Shown here: one piece after another, positions 17,395 through 25,107 of the stretch | Layout: every line of letters begins with the position of its first letter | How positions within the stretch are numbered: position 1 is the stretch's first letter | NCBI GenBank assembly: GCA_003611805.1 | Contig: RAYM01000027.1 | Span: 1 to 64,000, forward strand | Source of the DNA: a bacterium 1xD42-87 | GTDB lineage: Bacteria > Bacillota > Clostridia > Lachnospirales > Lachnospiraceae | Direction of reading: 5' to 3' | Length of the DNA stretch: 64,000 nt | Program-made: the position numbers and the translations under genes | Notes under the pieces: model-generated | The model's input: only the letters and a program-made list of their open reading frames with translations | Told to the model about the DNA's origin: nothing | Database searches by the model: none

Positions 17395-18543
17395 TTACTT
17401 CGTTAAGTATCCGTTTGTTTCTTCATAGATTTTCTCACTGCATTGTTTCACTGTCTCGGACGGCTCATAATTGTCCGCGTCAAACAGGAACTTATGCAGC
17501 CATTTTACATTGTCTTCCAGACTGGTCGGAATGACGCAGGAGCCCTTTGATCCGATGGTGCCAGTAACACGCATATCTTCCTGCGGGAAACCGTCAGTCG
17601 CCGTGATATTGTACGCTCCCACATCACCCAGCATATCAACAATCTCCGACAAATCCAAAGATGTATACACCTCTTCAAACACGGAGTTTGCCGTCTCAGT
17701 CAGCTTCGGCAGCGACGCCTTCTTCGCCTGATCAGCTACCGCGGAAAGTACCTCCCGCTGTCTCTCTGCACGCTTGAAATCGTCTCCCGCCGTGTAACGG
17801 ATCCTGCAGTAACCTGTCGCCTGTAAACCGTCCAGACGCTGACGCCCGGTCTCCGTCACCGGAGTGTACTCTCTCTTCAAATCCTCCGCGATACAGAGCT
17901 GATAGTTGTTCAGGTGACTGATCTCTGACTCATCCACCTCAATATCTACGCCGCCCAGCGCATCGATCGCATCCGTCAGTCCGGCAAAACCCACCGTCAC
18001 AAAATCCGTGATATTCATATCCAGGTTCATGTTCAGCATATTGATCGCCTGCTCGGGACCGCCCTTGGCATACGCCGCATTACACTTATTATACGAATCG
18101 TTGCTCAAATTCAGGTAGGTATCACGGTATACGGAAACCAGCTTACAGTCCCCCGTGTCCTGATTGATGGAGGCGATCATAATCGTATCGCTTCGGGTAT
18201 TCTTCGTCAGCGCCCCCGTGGTGGAATCCACACCGAAGAGGGCTATGTTCCGATACCCCTTCATCGTCGTTTCCTCCGCCTCCTGTACGGTCTCGTTGAT
18301 GATGATATCCTTCTCCTTCAGCTCCACCTTGCCAGTTCCTGTACCTGCAAGAACCATATAGAGCACCATAACCGCTATAATCAAAATAATGATTTCTACA
18401 ATAAAAAGAATAATCCTCCTGCGCTGTTTCTTCGCCTGCGCCTTCTTTCCGGATTTCTTTTTCCCGGAGCCCTTCCTGCCGGAAGACTTCTTCCTGGGTC
18501 TTACTTCGTCCTCATCATAATCGTCCACATATCTCTTAGCCAT
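17395..18543 (-). CDS. LytR-CpsA-Psr (LCP) family wall-polymer ligase
   Basis: Transfers undecaprenyl-linked polymers to peptidoglycan on the outer face of the membrane (382 aa). Basic K/R/S-rich cytosolic start (residues 10-45), one membrane helix (about 46-65, IILFIVEIIILIIAVMVLYMVL) and an LCP domain with NIALFGVDS, the conserved RSDTIMIASI, VSVYRDTYL and CRIRYTAGDDFKRAERQREVL. The arginines in these motifs bind the lipid pyrophosphate in the family. Its place between the sugar transferase and glycosyltransferases says it probably attaches this locus's polysaccharide to the wall. Own promoter at 18646-18673. Confidence 0.93.
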   Translation of the reverse strand: MAKRYVDDYDEDEVRPRKKSSGRKGSGKKKSGKKAQAKKQRRRIILFIVEIIILIIAVMVLYMVLAGTGTGKVELKEKDIIINETVQEAEETTMKGYRNIALFGVDSTTGALTKNTRSDTIMIASINQDTGDCKLVSVYRDTYLNLSNDSYNKCNAAYAKGGPEQAINMLNMNLDMNITDFVTVGFAGLTDAIDALGGVDIEVDESEISHLNNYQLCIAEDLKREYTPVTETGRQRLDGLQATGYCRIRYTAGDDFKRAERQREVLSAVADQAKKASLPKLTETANSVFEEVYTSLDLSEIVDMLGDVGAYNITATDGFPQEDMRVTGTIGSKGSCVIPTSLEDNVKWLHKFLFDADNYEPSETVKQCSEKIYEETNGYLTK

Positions 18544-18645
18544 TTTCTGTACTCCCTCAGTCTCTCATCTAAATTCCTAAAGTCCGTTTTTTCATTTTGT
18601 CATATATTGTCCAAAAAAGCAAGCTTTAGTGGACATTCTTATAAG

Positions 18646-18673
18646 ATTATACTACATCTTGATATAATTGCAA
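18646..18673 (-). promoter_or_regulatory. Sigma-A promoter upstream of LCP gene
   Basis: On the minus strand TTGCAA, 16 bases, TATAAT, about 105 bases before the LCP start. Between it and the start an inverted repeat TGTCC/GGACA flanks a small AAAGC/GCTTT hairpin, a possible operator or attenuator. Confidence 0.65.
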
Positions 18674-18731
18674 TATCATTCCCACTTTCTTCCGAAAGTC
18701 TTTCATAATTCTTAAGATTTTAGTATCTCTT

Positions 18732-20141
18732 CTAATAAGCATTTTTATTGATAAATCCCCTGAAAATCGTGAGAAACATAATCTTGATGTCAAAAGACAT
18801 CGTCCAGTTCTCAATGTAAAAAATGTCGAACTCTATCCTCCTTTTAATAGACGTATCGCCGCGGTAGCCGTTGATCTGCGCCCAGCCCGTAAGCCCCGGC
18901 CTGACCTGATGCTTGACCATGTAGCGGGGAATTTCCTCCTTAAACTGATCCACAAACTGCGGTCTTTCAGGTCTGGGACCAACCACGCTCATGTCTCCCT
19001 TTAAAATATTGAAAAGCTGGGGCAACTCGTCTATACTCGTCCTTCTCAAAAATTTACCTACCTTCGTGACGCGGGGATCATCTTTCGTCGTCCATCCCTT
19101 TTTCTCCGCGGACGGCTTCTGTACCTCCATGGTACGGAATTTGTACATGCGGAAAGGCTTATTGTGCAGACCGATACGCTCCTGCTTAAAGATCACCGGA
19201 CCTCTGGAGGTACAGCCTACGGCGATGGCGGAAACCAGCATAACGGGCGACGCCACTACCAGCCCGATCAGGGAAACCAGAATATCTACGATCCGCTTCA
19301 TCCACCAGTTCAATGTGTTGGTCAGCGGCACATAACGGATATTGATAACCGGCAGCCCCATCAGGTCTTCGGTGTAAGGGCGGCTCGGGAACAAGCTGTT
19401 GTAATCCGGGATAAATTTCGTATGTACGCCGGATTTTTCACACAGATCCACAATATGCTCCAGATTGTCATAATCCTTCAAAGACAGGGTAATCGCTATC
19501 TCGTCCAGTTTGTTCTCGGGGAGAATATAAAGAAGATTTTCAATCGACCCCACCACCTTCACGCCCTTGTAGAGCGTACCGGCGGGCACATGGTCATCCA
19601 GAATGCCGCGCACCACATAACCCCACTGAGGATTGGCGTTGATGCGCTTGATATACTCCTCCGTGGCGCGGGAATACCCCACCAGCAGGATATATTTCAG
19701 ATTATAACCTTTTTCGCGAATATACTGCAATAGGATGCGGATGAGGGAGCGCCCCAGCGTGGTCAGAACAATATTGATCACGTAAAACATCGCCATCATG
19801 GTACGGGAGAAGTGGATTTGCGCAACCATGTACCACCCCGCCATCAGCACTATCATGCCCACAGTGTTTGCCTGAAAGATATTCAAAATCTCATAGCGGT
19901 GAACGGTCGCCCGCTTGGGTGTGTAGAGATTAAAAGCGTAATACAAAATAAGATAGCCCGGTATGATAAAATAGAGCATCTCAAAATAAGTCTGCGTGGG
20001 AAGAACACCGACGTTGGGGTCGGTGTCTACAAAGGGGCTGGCAAACTTCAGATACCATGCCAGCATATAGGATGCCGCCACAATCACGGCATCCAGCACT
20101 ACGTGCAGCCTGTTGAAATACTTCTGGTTATCTTTTATCAT
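18732..20141 (-). CDS. Undecaprenyl-phosphate sugar phosphotransferase (WbaP/CpsE-like)
   Basis: Starts polysaccharide synthesis by moving a sugar-1-phosphate (often glucose or galactose) from a UDP-sugar to undecaprenyl phosphate (469 aa). Four to five membrane helices in the first ~130 residues, a Rossmann-like central domain (about 145-260, KYILLVGYSRATEEYI), then a re-entrant helix and the bacterial sugar transferase domain (about 275-469) with FKQERIG, MYKFRTM, RRTSIDELPQL, NILKGDMSVVGPRPERP and RPGLTGWAQING. The complete catalytic DE and PRP motifs argue for activity. Which sugar it uses cannot be read. It has a weak ribosome binding site. Confidence 0.92.
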   Translation of the reverse strand: MIKDNQKYFNRLHVVLDAVIVAASYMLAWYLKFASPFVDTDPNVGVLPTQTYFEMLYFIIPGYLILYYAFNLYTPKRATVHRYEILNIFQANTVGMIVLMAGWYMVAQIHFSRTMMAMFYVINIVLTTLGRSLIRILLQYIREKGYNLKYILLVGYSRATEEYIKRINANPQWGYVVRGILDDHVPAGTLYKGVKVVGSIENLLYILPENKLDEIAITLSLKDYDNLEHIVDLCEKSGVHTKFIPDYNSLFPSRPYTEDLMGLPVINIRYVPLTNTLNWWMKRIVDILVSLIGLVVASPVMLVSAIAVGCTSRGPVIFKQERIGLHNKPFRMYKFRTMEVQKPSAEKKGWTTKDDPRVTKVGKFLRRTSIDELPQLFNILKGDMSVVGPRPERPQFVDQFKEEIPRYMVKHQVRPGLTGWAQINGYRGDTSIKRRIEFDIFYIENWTMSFDIKIMFLTIFRGFINKNAY

Positions 20142-20168
20142 AATCAGTCTATGCTCTATACGTTTTTA

Positions 20169-20351
20169 TCACATTTTATCCATATGCAGTATCATGCTTA
20201 CCATAGCCATAATTATTCTTATTTTACAATAAACCGCCGAAAAAAACAACCGCCACAATCCGACGACCGCAGGCTCCTTGCGGATCACCCGGTCCTTGCC
20301 CTTCACAACCTTATTCACTTCGGCTACGATCTGTTCCAGTTCCCTGTTCAT
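20169..20351 (-). pseudogene. MoxR-type AAA ATPase, N-terminal remnant
   Basis: From the ATG at 20351 (good GGGAGAAATAT leader) the frame reads MNRELEQIVAEVNKVV then KGKDRVIRK, which is the start of MoxR ATPases just before the Walker A region. The match then stops and 35 hydrophobic, unrelated residues run to the stop. No Walker A is present. It appears to be a deletion remnant between two polysaccharide genes. A real 60-residue protein of other function cannot be excluded. Confidence 0.45.
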
Positions 20352-20482
20352 ATATTTCTCCCGTGCGCTTCTCTTTTCCTGCGTATTTAACTGCCCTTTG
20401 ATATTTGTATACAGTTCCCACTGTCTCCCTGTCATTCATTGATTTCGGCACAGCCTCCTCCAGGGTCGGGACAAAATGCAAT

Positions 20483-21493
20483 TTACAGGCTGATTCGGTA
20501 CCACATGTTCCGCCACAGCTCCCACTGAATCCTCACGTAGGCGGGAAATCGCGACCGTACAAAGCGCACCCGCTCTGCCCTGCCTTTCTCCGAGCAGGCG
20601 AGACGCAGCCCCTCCGCCGTTCCCAGCAGCCAGCTTTTGACCAGCCCCTTTTTCAGAAAGAAGAGCGTTTTGACCAGAAAGCCCGCAAGCAGAAAGGGAA
20701 GATTCAAGAGGACCTGCACAGGCGGCATATTCTTATAAATAAGATAAATATTGTTTCTTGCAGAGAGTTTCACCTTAAAGTCGTTGTGGCGGGAACCCGA
20801 AACGCCGCTTCCCGCATGGCGCACCACCGCCTCCGGCACGTAAAGGCTGCGATAGCCGTATATTCTGGCACGGTAGCCGATATCCACATCCTCCAGATAC
20901 GCGAAGTGGTTCTCGTCCAGCAGACCGATCTTCTCAAGAATACGCCGGCGATATATGCAGGCGCCCCCGCAGGCGCTGAAAACTTCCCGTGACCGCCCGT
21001 AGTCCGCCGCCGGCTTGTCCTTTCCCGCAGCGAAAGCCCAGCCCAGCGCGCAGTAATAGTCCCCCGCGTCGTCAATCACCTCCGGGCGGTGCATATTCAC
21101 CATCCTCGCCGACCCGGAAAAAACTTTTTTGTCCCCGTCAAGCGCCTTTTCCAGCGCGCGGACAAATCCGGATTCCACGACCGTGTCATTGTTCAACAAA
21201 ATAACGTATGGCGTTTTATCTCCGCCGCTCTCCGCAATCCCCCGGTTCACCGCCCCGCAGAAGCCGTAGTTCCTATCCAGAGAAATCAACTGCACATGCG
21301 GAAATTTTTCCTGCACAAGTTCCTTGCTCCCATCCACAGACCCATTATCCACCACTGCCACACAGGCAGGCTCGTCTGCCAGTGATTTAAGGCAATTCTC
21401 TATATATTTAATCCCATTATAATTCGGAATAATAATCGTCGAGAGTACTCCGTCCTTCTTTGTTTTTTGCAGCATTCTTTCCTTCCCCATCAT
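20483..21493 (-). CDS. Family 2 glycosyltransferase (WbbL-like)
   Basis: GT-A glycosyltransferase of 336 residues. Opening LSTIIIPNYNG, VVDNGSVDGS, RNYGFCGAVNRGI and LLNNDTVV (DxD-like) form the nucleotide-sugar site; GGACIYRRRILEKIG, YLEDVDIGYRARIYG and VRHAGSGVSG follow, as in WbbL/RfbF-type rhamnosyl- or glycosyltransferases. A C-terminal amphipathic and hydrophobic segment (about 270-300) may attach it to the membrane. The ATG at 21493 is chosen because ATGA overlaps the stop of the preceding gene by four bases with AAGGG upstream; longer and shorter starts exist. Cytosolic face of the membrane. Confidence 0.85.
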   Translation of the reverse strand: MMGKERMLQKTKKDGVLSTIIIPNYNGIKYIENCLKSLADEPACVAVVDNGSVDGSKELVQEKFPHVQLISLDRNYGFCGAVNRGIAESGGDKTPYVILLNNDTVVESGFVRALEKALDGDKKVFSGSARMVNMHRPEVIDDAGDYYCALGWAFAAGKDKPAADYGRSREVFSACGGACIYRRRILEKIGLLDENHFAYLEDVDIGYRARIYGYRSLYVPEAVVRHAGSGVSGSRHNDFKVKLSARNNIYLIYKNMPPVQVLLNLPFLLAGFLVKTLFFLKKGLVKSWLLGTAEGLRLACSEKGRAERVRFVRSRFPAYVRIQWELWRNMWYRISL

Positions 21494-22923
21494 AAGCAGA
21501 CCCTTAATCGGATTGTAATGCCGGGATCCCACACGACCAGATACCCTTCCCTGCGCACCGCCTCCCCAAGCGCCATGCTCAGCTTCCGATATCCCGCCTC
21601 GTCACAGGTAAGCCCCGACACATCCGCAATGCGGATTTCCCGCTTTTCCTTTCCTTCTCTCACCGTGAGACTCTTCTCCCGATAGGGCAGCCCGGTAATC
21701 TCATAAAATAGCGGCTGTAATTCCTCTCTCATCCTCATACAGCGGATATCCACCGCGGCACAGTCCTGAATCAGCGCTGCCAGATGTGTGCTTCCCCCTG
21801 TAAACCGCGCCGGCAGTCCCTCAAAGAGACAGCGTCCCTCCTCGTCGCAACCGCCCGCAAAAATACGGTTTTTTCCGTCCAGAATCCGTCCACCCGTCAT
21901 GCCCACATCCCGCCTTGCACCCAGCAGATCCGGCTCATAGGCAATTCGATAAAACCCCAGATGCAGGCTGTGCTCCACCTCCGCCTTGAAACCGCGTCCG
22001 GCGCAGAAGTCCGCGAGCGCCCGCCGCCCCGCCTTGTAGGCATAGGTTTTGCTCCCTGTATTAAGCGCCGTGGAATCCCTGTGGGAGCGCCAGTGATAGA
22101 GCACTTTCGGAATATGACAGATGCGTGCGGTCTGCGGGGCGCGAGCGCCCGCCGCCCAAAGGCTGTCCACCACCCGCAGCACCAGATCGTAATCCTGTGC
22201 GCCGTCATAGTCCGCCCTGAGTTTCAGCCGCTTCATCAGCCCCGCTTCCACTGCCATAAAGTGACAAATATAGTTGTTTGATAATATTAAATCCAGATTA
22301 AATTCTCTCTTTTTATTAGGAAACACAAAGGTTTTCAAGCCCTCGTCGTACTTGTCCTCGTCGGAATATAAAAGCGCCGGAGGGCATCCCTCCTGCCTGC
22401 CCCGATGCACCAAAACCGCCATCTCATATAACGCATCAGGTGTTATGAAATCATCATGGTCGAGAAGCGCAATGTAATCTCCCCCCGCCAGATCAATCCC
22501 CGCATTGGTATTCCCGGCAATGCCTATGTTCTCGGAAAGACGGCTGTAGCGTATCCGCAGATCCCCGGACTCGTGAATCATGTGCCGCACCGTCCGCTCC
22601 ACGGCGTCGCCCGCGCTCGCATCTACGATCACCAGTTCCCACCGGGCATAGCTCTGCGCCTGCACAGAGGCGATCATTTCCCGCAGGTACGCCTCCTTCG
22701 TCTCATAAGCCGGCACAACAATGCTGAACAGATACGGATAATCCTCCGTCTCTTCCCTCTGTTTAGCAAGCGTCTCCGCACTGGGGGACTGATAACGGTA
22801 ATCCGCCTTTTTTTCCTCCTGCACGCGCTCCGCCGCCGCATAGAACGTACCCGCCAGCCCGTTCTTTTTCAGATAATTTACGGTTTTTCTCACATTGTCG
22901 ATTCTCAGTATCCGATTTCCCAT
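21490..22923 (-). CDS. Family 2 glycosyltransferase
   Basis: 477 residues with one GT2 domain after a ~65-residue helical start. FSIVVPAYETKEAYLREMI, WELVIVDASAG, ENIGIAGNTNAGI and ALLDHDDFITPDALYEM (DHDD metal site), then YSDEDKYDEG, LSNNYICHFMAV and the QDYDLVLRV/HIPKVLYHWR motifs. These are shared with the two larger transferases at 25108-29572, so all three descend from one family (O-antigen-type GT2). The C-terminal 100 residues differ and are unassigned. Translationally coupled to the next gene. Substrate not readable. Confidence 0.85.
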   Translation of the reverse strand: MGNRILRIDNVRKTVNYLKKNGLAGTFYAAAERVQEEKKADYRYQSPSAETLAKQREETEDYPYLFSIVVPAYETKEAYLREMIASVQAQSYARWELVIVDASAGDAVERTVRHMIHESGDLRIRYSRLSENIGIAGNTNAGIDLAGGDYIALLDHDDFITPDALYEMAVLVHRGRQEGCPPALLYSDEDKYDEGLKTFVFPNKKREFNLDLILSNNYICHFMAVEAGLMKRLKLRADYDGAQDYDLVLRVVDSLWAAGARAPQTARICHIPKVLYHWRSHRDSTALNTGSKTYAYKAGRRALADFCAGRGFKAEVEHSLHLGFYRIAYEPDLLGARRDVGMTGGRILDGKNRIFAGGCDEEGRCLFEGLPARFTGGSTHLAALIQDCAAVDIRCMRMREELQPLFYEITGLPYREKSLTVREGKEKREIRIADVSGLTCDEAGYRKLSMALGEAVRREGYLVVWDPGITIRLRVCL

Positions 22924-23036
22924 TACGGTTCTCCCTGTTTTTCAATCGGGCGGGGAAACTTATCCCTGCCCGCCGCGCCGCCCGCATGTCGCTGTAAGCC
23001 GCAATATCCCTTTCGCGGGCGTGTGGCATATAAGGT

Positions 23037-23073
23037 AAGCCGCCCCGCACTTACATGCCGGGGCGGCTTTTTT
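23037..23073. terminator. Terminator after phosphoglucomutase
   Basis: AAGCCGCCCCG (23037-23047) pairs perfectly with CGGGGCGGCTT (23059-23069). The T6 tract is on the plus strand; on the minus strand the hairpin is followed by ACCTTATAT, so stopping of the minus-strand gene may be partial. Confidence 0.65.
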
Positions 23074-23074
23074 C

Positions 23075-24796
23075 TTAAAGATTCTTTTTTACTTCCTCGG
23101 TCAGCCTGTCAAGCTTCGCCTGCGCGTCCTCCAGGCTCGTGCCCTTCACGCCCATGTAGAATTTGATCTTCGGCTCCGTGCCGGAAGGTCTTGCACAGCA
23201 CCAGGAGTCGTTCGTCAGATCGAAATAGAGCACGTTCGACTGCGGCAGCCCGGTTTCTCCCGTCTCACCTGTCTCCAGATTCAGCGTCTTTCCTGTATCG
23301 TAGTCCCTGAACTCCTTCACTGTAAGTTCACCGAAACTCTTCGGCGGATTCTGGCGCAGCTTGTTCATCAGATCCTCGATCTCCTTCGCGCCTTCAATGC
23401 CTTTCTTGGTGATGGAATACTGGCTCTCTTTATAGTACCCATACTTCTCATAAAGGTTGATCATCTGATCCCAGACAGTCCTGCCGTTCTTCTTGCACCA
23501 TGCCGCCATCTCGCACAGACACATTACCGCCACGATCGCGTCCTTATCCCTCGCGTGTGTGCCTGCCAGACAGCCGTAGCTCTCCTCCAGACCGAACACA
23601 TAGTTGTTGGAGCCGGTCTGCTCAAAGAGTTTGATCTGCTCGCCGATAAACTTAAAGCCTGTCAGCACCTCGATAAACCGTACCTTATAATCCTCCGCGA
23701 TCGCGCGCGCCATATTGGTGGTCACAATCGTGGTCACCAGAGCGGGGTTCTCTGGCATTTTTCCTGTCGCTGTCCGCTCACGCAGGATGTATTCCGCAAC
23801 GAGCATACCGGACATGTTACCCGTGAAAGGCACATATTCGCCGGACTTGGTATCCAGCGCGTAGATGCCGAGTCTGTCGGCATCGGGATCGGTCGCCAGC
23901 ACGATATCGGCATTTTTCTCCTTCGCCAGTTTAAGCGCGAGGGTGAATGCCTTGGGGTCTTCCGGGTTGGGGTAATCTAACGTCGTAAAGTCGGGATCGG
24001 GCATCTCCTGCTCGGGCACCACGTATACGTTCTTGAAGCCAAGCTCGGAAAGAATCCGCCTTACAGGCACATTGCCCGTACCGTTAAAGGGAGAGTAAAC
24101 AATCTTCATGTCCTCCGCCATCTCCGCGATCACTTCGGGATGGATGATCTGCTTTTTCAGTTCCGCCATGTACTTGTCGTCGATCTCCTTGCCGATGACC
24201 ACATAGAGACCAGCCTTCTTCGCCTCTTCCTTGTCCATGGTCTTCACGGTATGGTAATCGGTCACATTGTTGACCTCCGTGATAATCTCCTTATCCTTGG
24301 GCGCCGTCACCTGCGCGCCGTCCTCCCAATAGCACTTGTAACCGTTATACTCCGGCGGATTGTGGCTCGCCGTGATCACGATACCCGAGATACAGCCAAG
24401 TTCTCTGAGCGCGAAGGATAACTCGGGCGTAGGGCGAAGCGCGTCAAACACATACGCCTTGATGCCGTTCGCCGCAAGGCACAGAGCCGCCTCATCCGCA
24501 AACTCGGGAGACATTCTTCTGGAATCGTAGGCAATCGCCACGCCCTTCTCCTCGCCGCCCTGTTTCTTTATGTAGTTTGCCAGACCCTGCGTCGCTTTGC
24601 GCACCGTGTAGATGTTCATACGGTTCGTGCCCGCGCCGATCACCCCGCGAAGCCCGCCTGTACCGAATGCCAGCTCCTTGTAAAAGCGATCCTCAATTTC
24701 CTTCTCGTCATTCCTGATCGCCAGAAGCTCCTGCTTGGTCGCCTCGTCAAAGTAAGAATCCTCCAGCCAAAACTCAAACTGCTCTTTGTAACCCAT
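23075..24796 (-). CDS. Phosphoglucomutase/phosphomannomutase (alpha-D-phosphohexomutase)
   Basis: Interconverts hexose-6- and hexose-1-phosphates; here it would feed glucose-1-phosphate to RfbA and UDP-glucose synthesis (573 aa, the PgcA-type length). Active serine in ITASHNPPEYNGYK, metal loop DPDADRLGI, sugar loop FGLEESYG and phosphate loop RPSGTEPKIKFY. Start has AAGGAGGG nine bases upstream. It has its own TATAAT promoter (24826-24852) besides read-through from the small gene upstream. Phosphoglucomutase is preferred over phosphomannomutase because of the locus, but the family overlaps. Confidence 0.93.
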   Translation of the reverse strand: MGYKEQFEFWLEDSYFDEATKQELLAIRNDEKEIEDRFYKELAFGTGGLRGVIGAGTNRMNIYTVRKATQGLANYIKKQGGEEKGVAIAYDSRRMSPEFADEAALCLAANGIKAYVFDALRPTPELSFALRELGCISGIVITASHNPPEYNGYKCYWEDGAQVTAPKDKEIITEVNNVTDYHTVKTMDKEEAKKAGLYVVIGKEIDDKYMAELKKQIIHPEVIAEMAEDMKIVYSPFNGTGNVPVRRILSELGFKNVYVVPEQEMPDPDFTTLDYPNPEDPKAFTLALKLAKEKNADIVLATDPDADRLGIYALDTKSGEYVPFTGNMSGMLVAEYILRERTATGKMPENPALVTTIVTTNMARAIAEDYKVRFIEVLTGFKFIGEQIKLFEQTGSNNYVFGLEESYGCLAGTHARDKDAIVAVMCLCEMAAWCKKNGRTVWDQMINLYEKYGYYKESQYSITKKGIEGAKEIEDLMNKLRQNPPKSFGELTVKEFRDYDTGKTLNLETGETGETGLPQSNVLYFDLTNDSWCCARPSGTEPKIKFYMGVKGTSLEDAQAKLDRLTEEVKKNL

Positions 24797-24825
24797 TTTG
24801 AAACCCTCCTTTATACATTGTATTA

Positions 24826-24852
24826 ATTATAACAAGTGCTGTTTTCGTGCAA
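24826..24852 (-). promoter_or_regulatory. Promoter upstream of phosphoglucomutase
   Basis: Minus strand TTGCAC, 15 bases, TATAAT, 30 bases before the ATG. The -10 is perfect; the spacing is short. Confidence 0.5.
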
Positions 24853-24859
24853 ATCCTGC

Positions 24860-25006
24860 TTATTTCTGATCTTTCGCCACCGCAATCTTATCCAGAAGTT
24901 CCACAATCTCATCTGTTGTATACTCTTTTTTATCCCCCTGTGTAAACAGTAGTCTCAACTCATAAAGCGTAGACATTTTCACACTCTGCATTTCTTTTTC
25001 AGTCAT
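24860..25006 (-). CDS. Small acidic protein, 48 aa
   Basis: A 48-codon gene with all the marks of expression: perfect GGAGG seven bases before ATG and a consensus promoter 54 bases upstream. The product begins MTEKEMQSVKMSTLYELRLL, has a short middle TQGDKKEYTTDE and ends LDKIAVAKDQK. It is predicted to be two amphipathic helices with no membrane segment or cysteine. Function unknown; I do not know a named family. It precedes phosphoglucomutase, with the last gene of the large glycosyltransferase block upstream. Confidence 0.75.
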   Translation of the reverse strand: MTEKEMQSVKMSTLYELRLLFTQGDKKEYTTDEIVELLDKIAVAKDQK

Positions 25007-25059
25007 ATCAGTAACCTCCACCTTTATTCCCCCTTTCGGCTTCGCTTCTTCCTAAAAAG

Positions 25060-25088
25060 ATTATAGTAAAATCGGATGATTCGGTCAA
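25060..25088 (-). promoter_or_regulatory. Consensus sigma-A promoter for the 48-aa gene
   Basis: Minus strand TTGACC, 17 bases, TATAAT. It is the best promoter in the polysaccharide region and drives the small gene and probably phosphoglucomutase. Confidence 0.8.
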
Positions 25089-25107
25089 GGTATTTCCCAT
25101 TTCCGTT

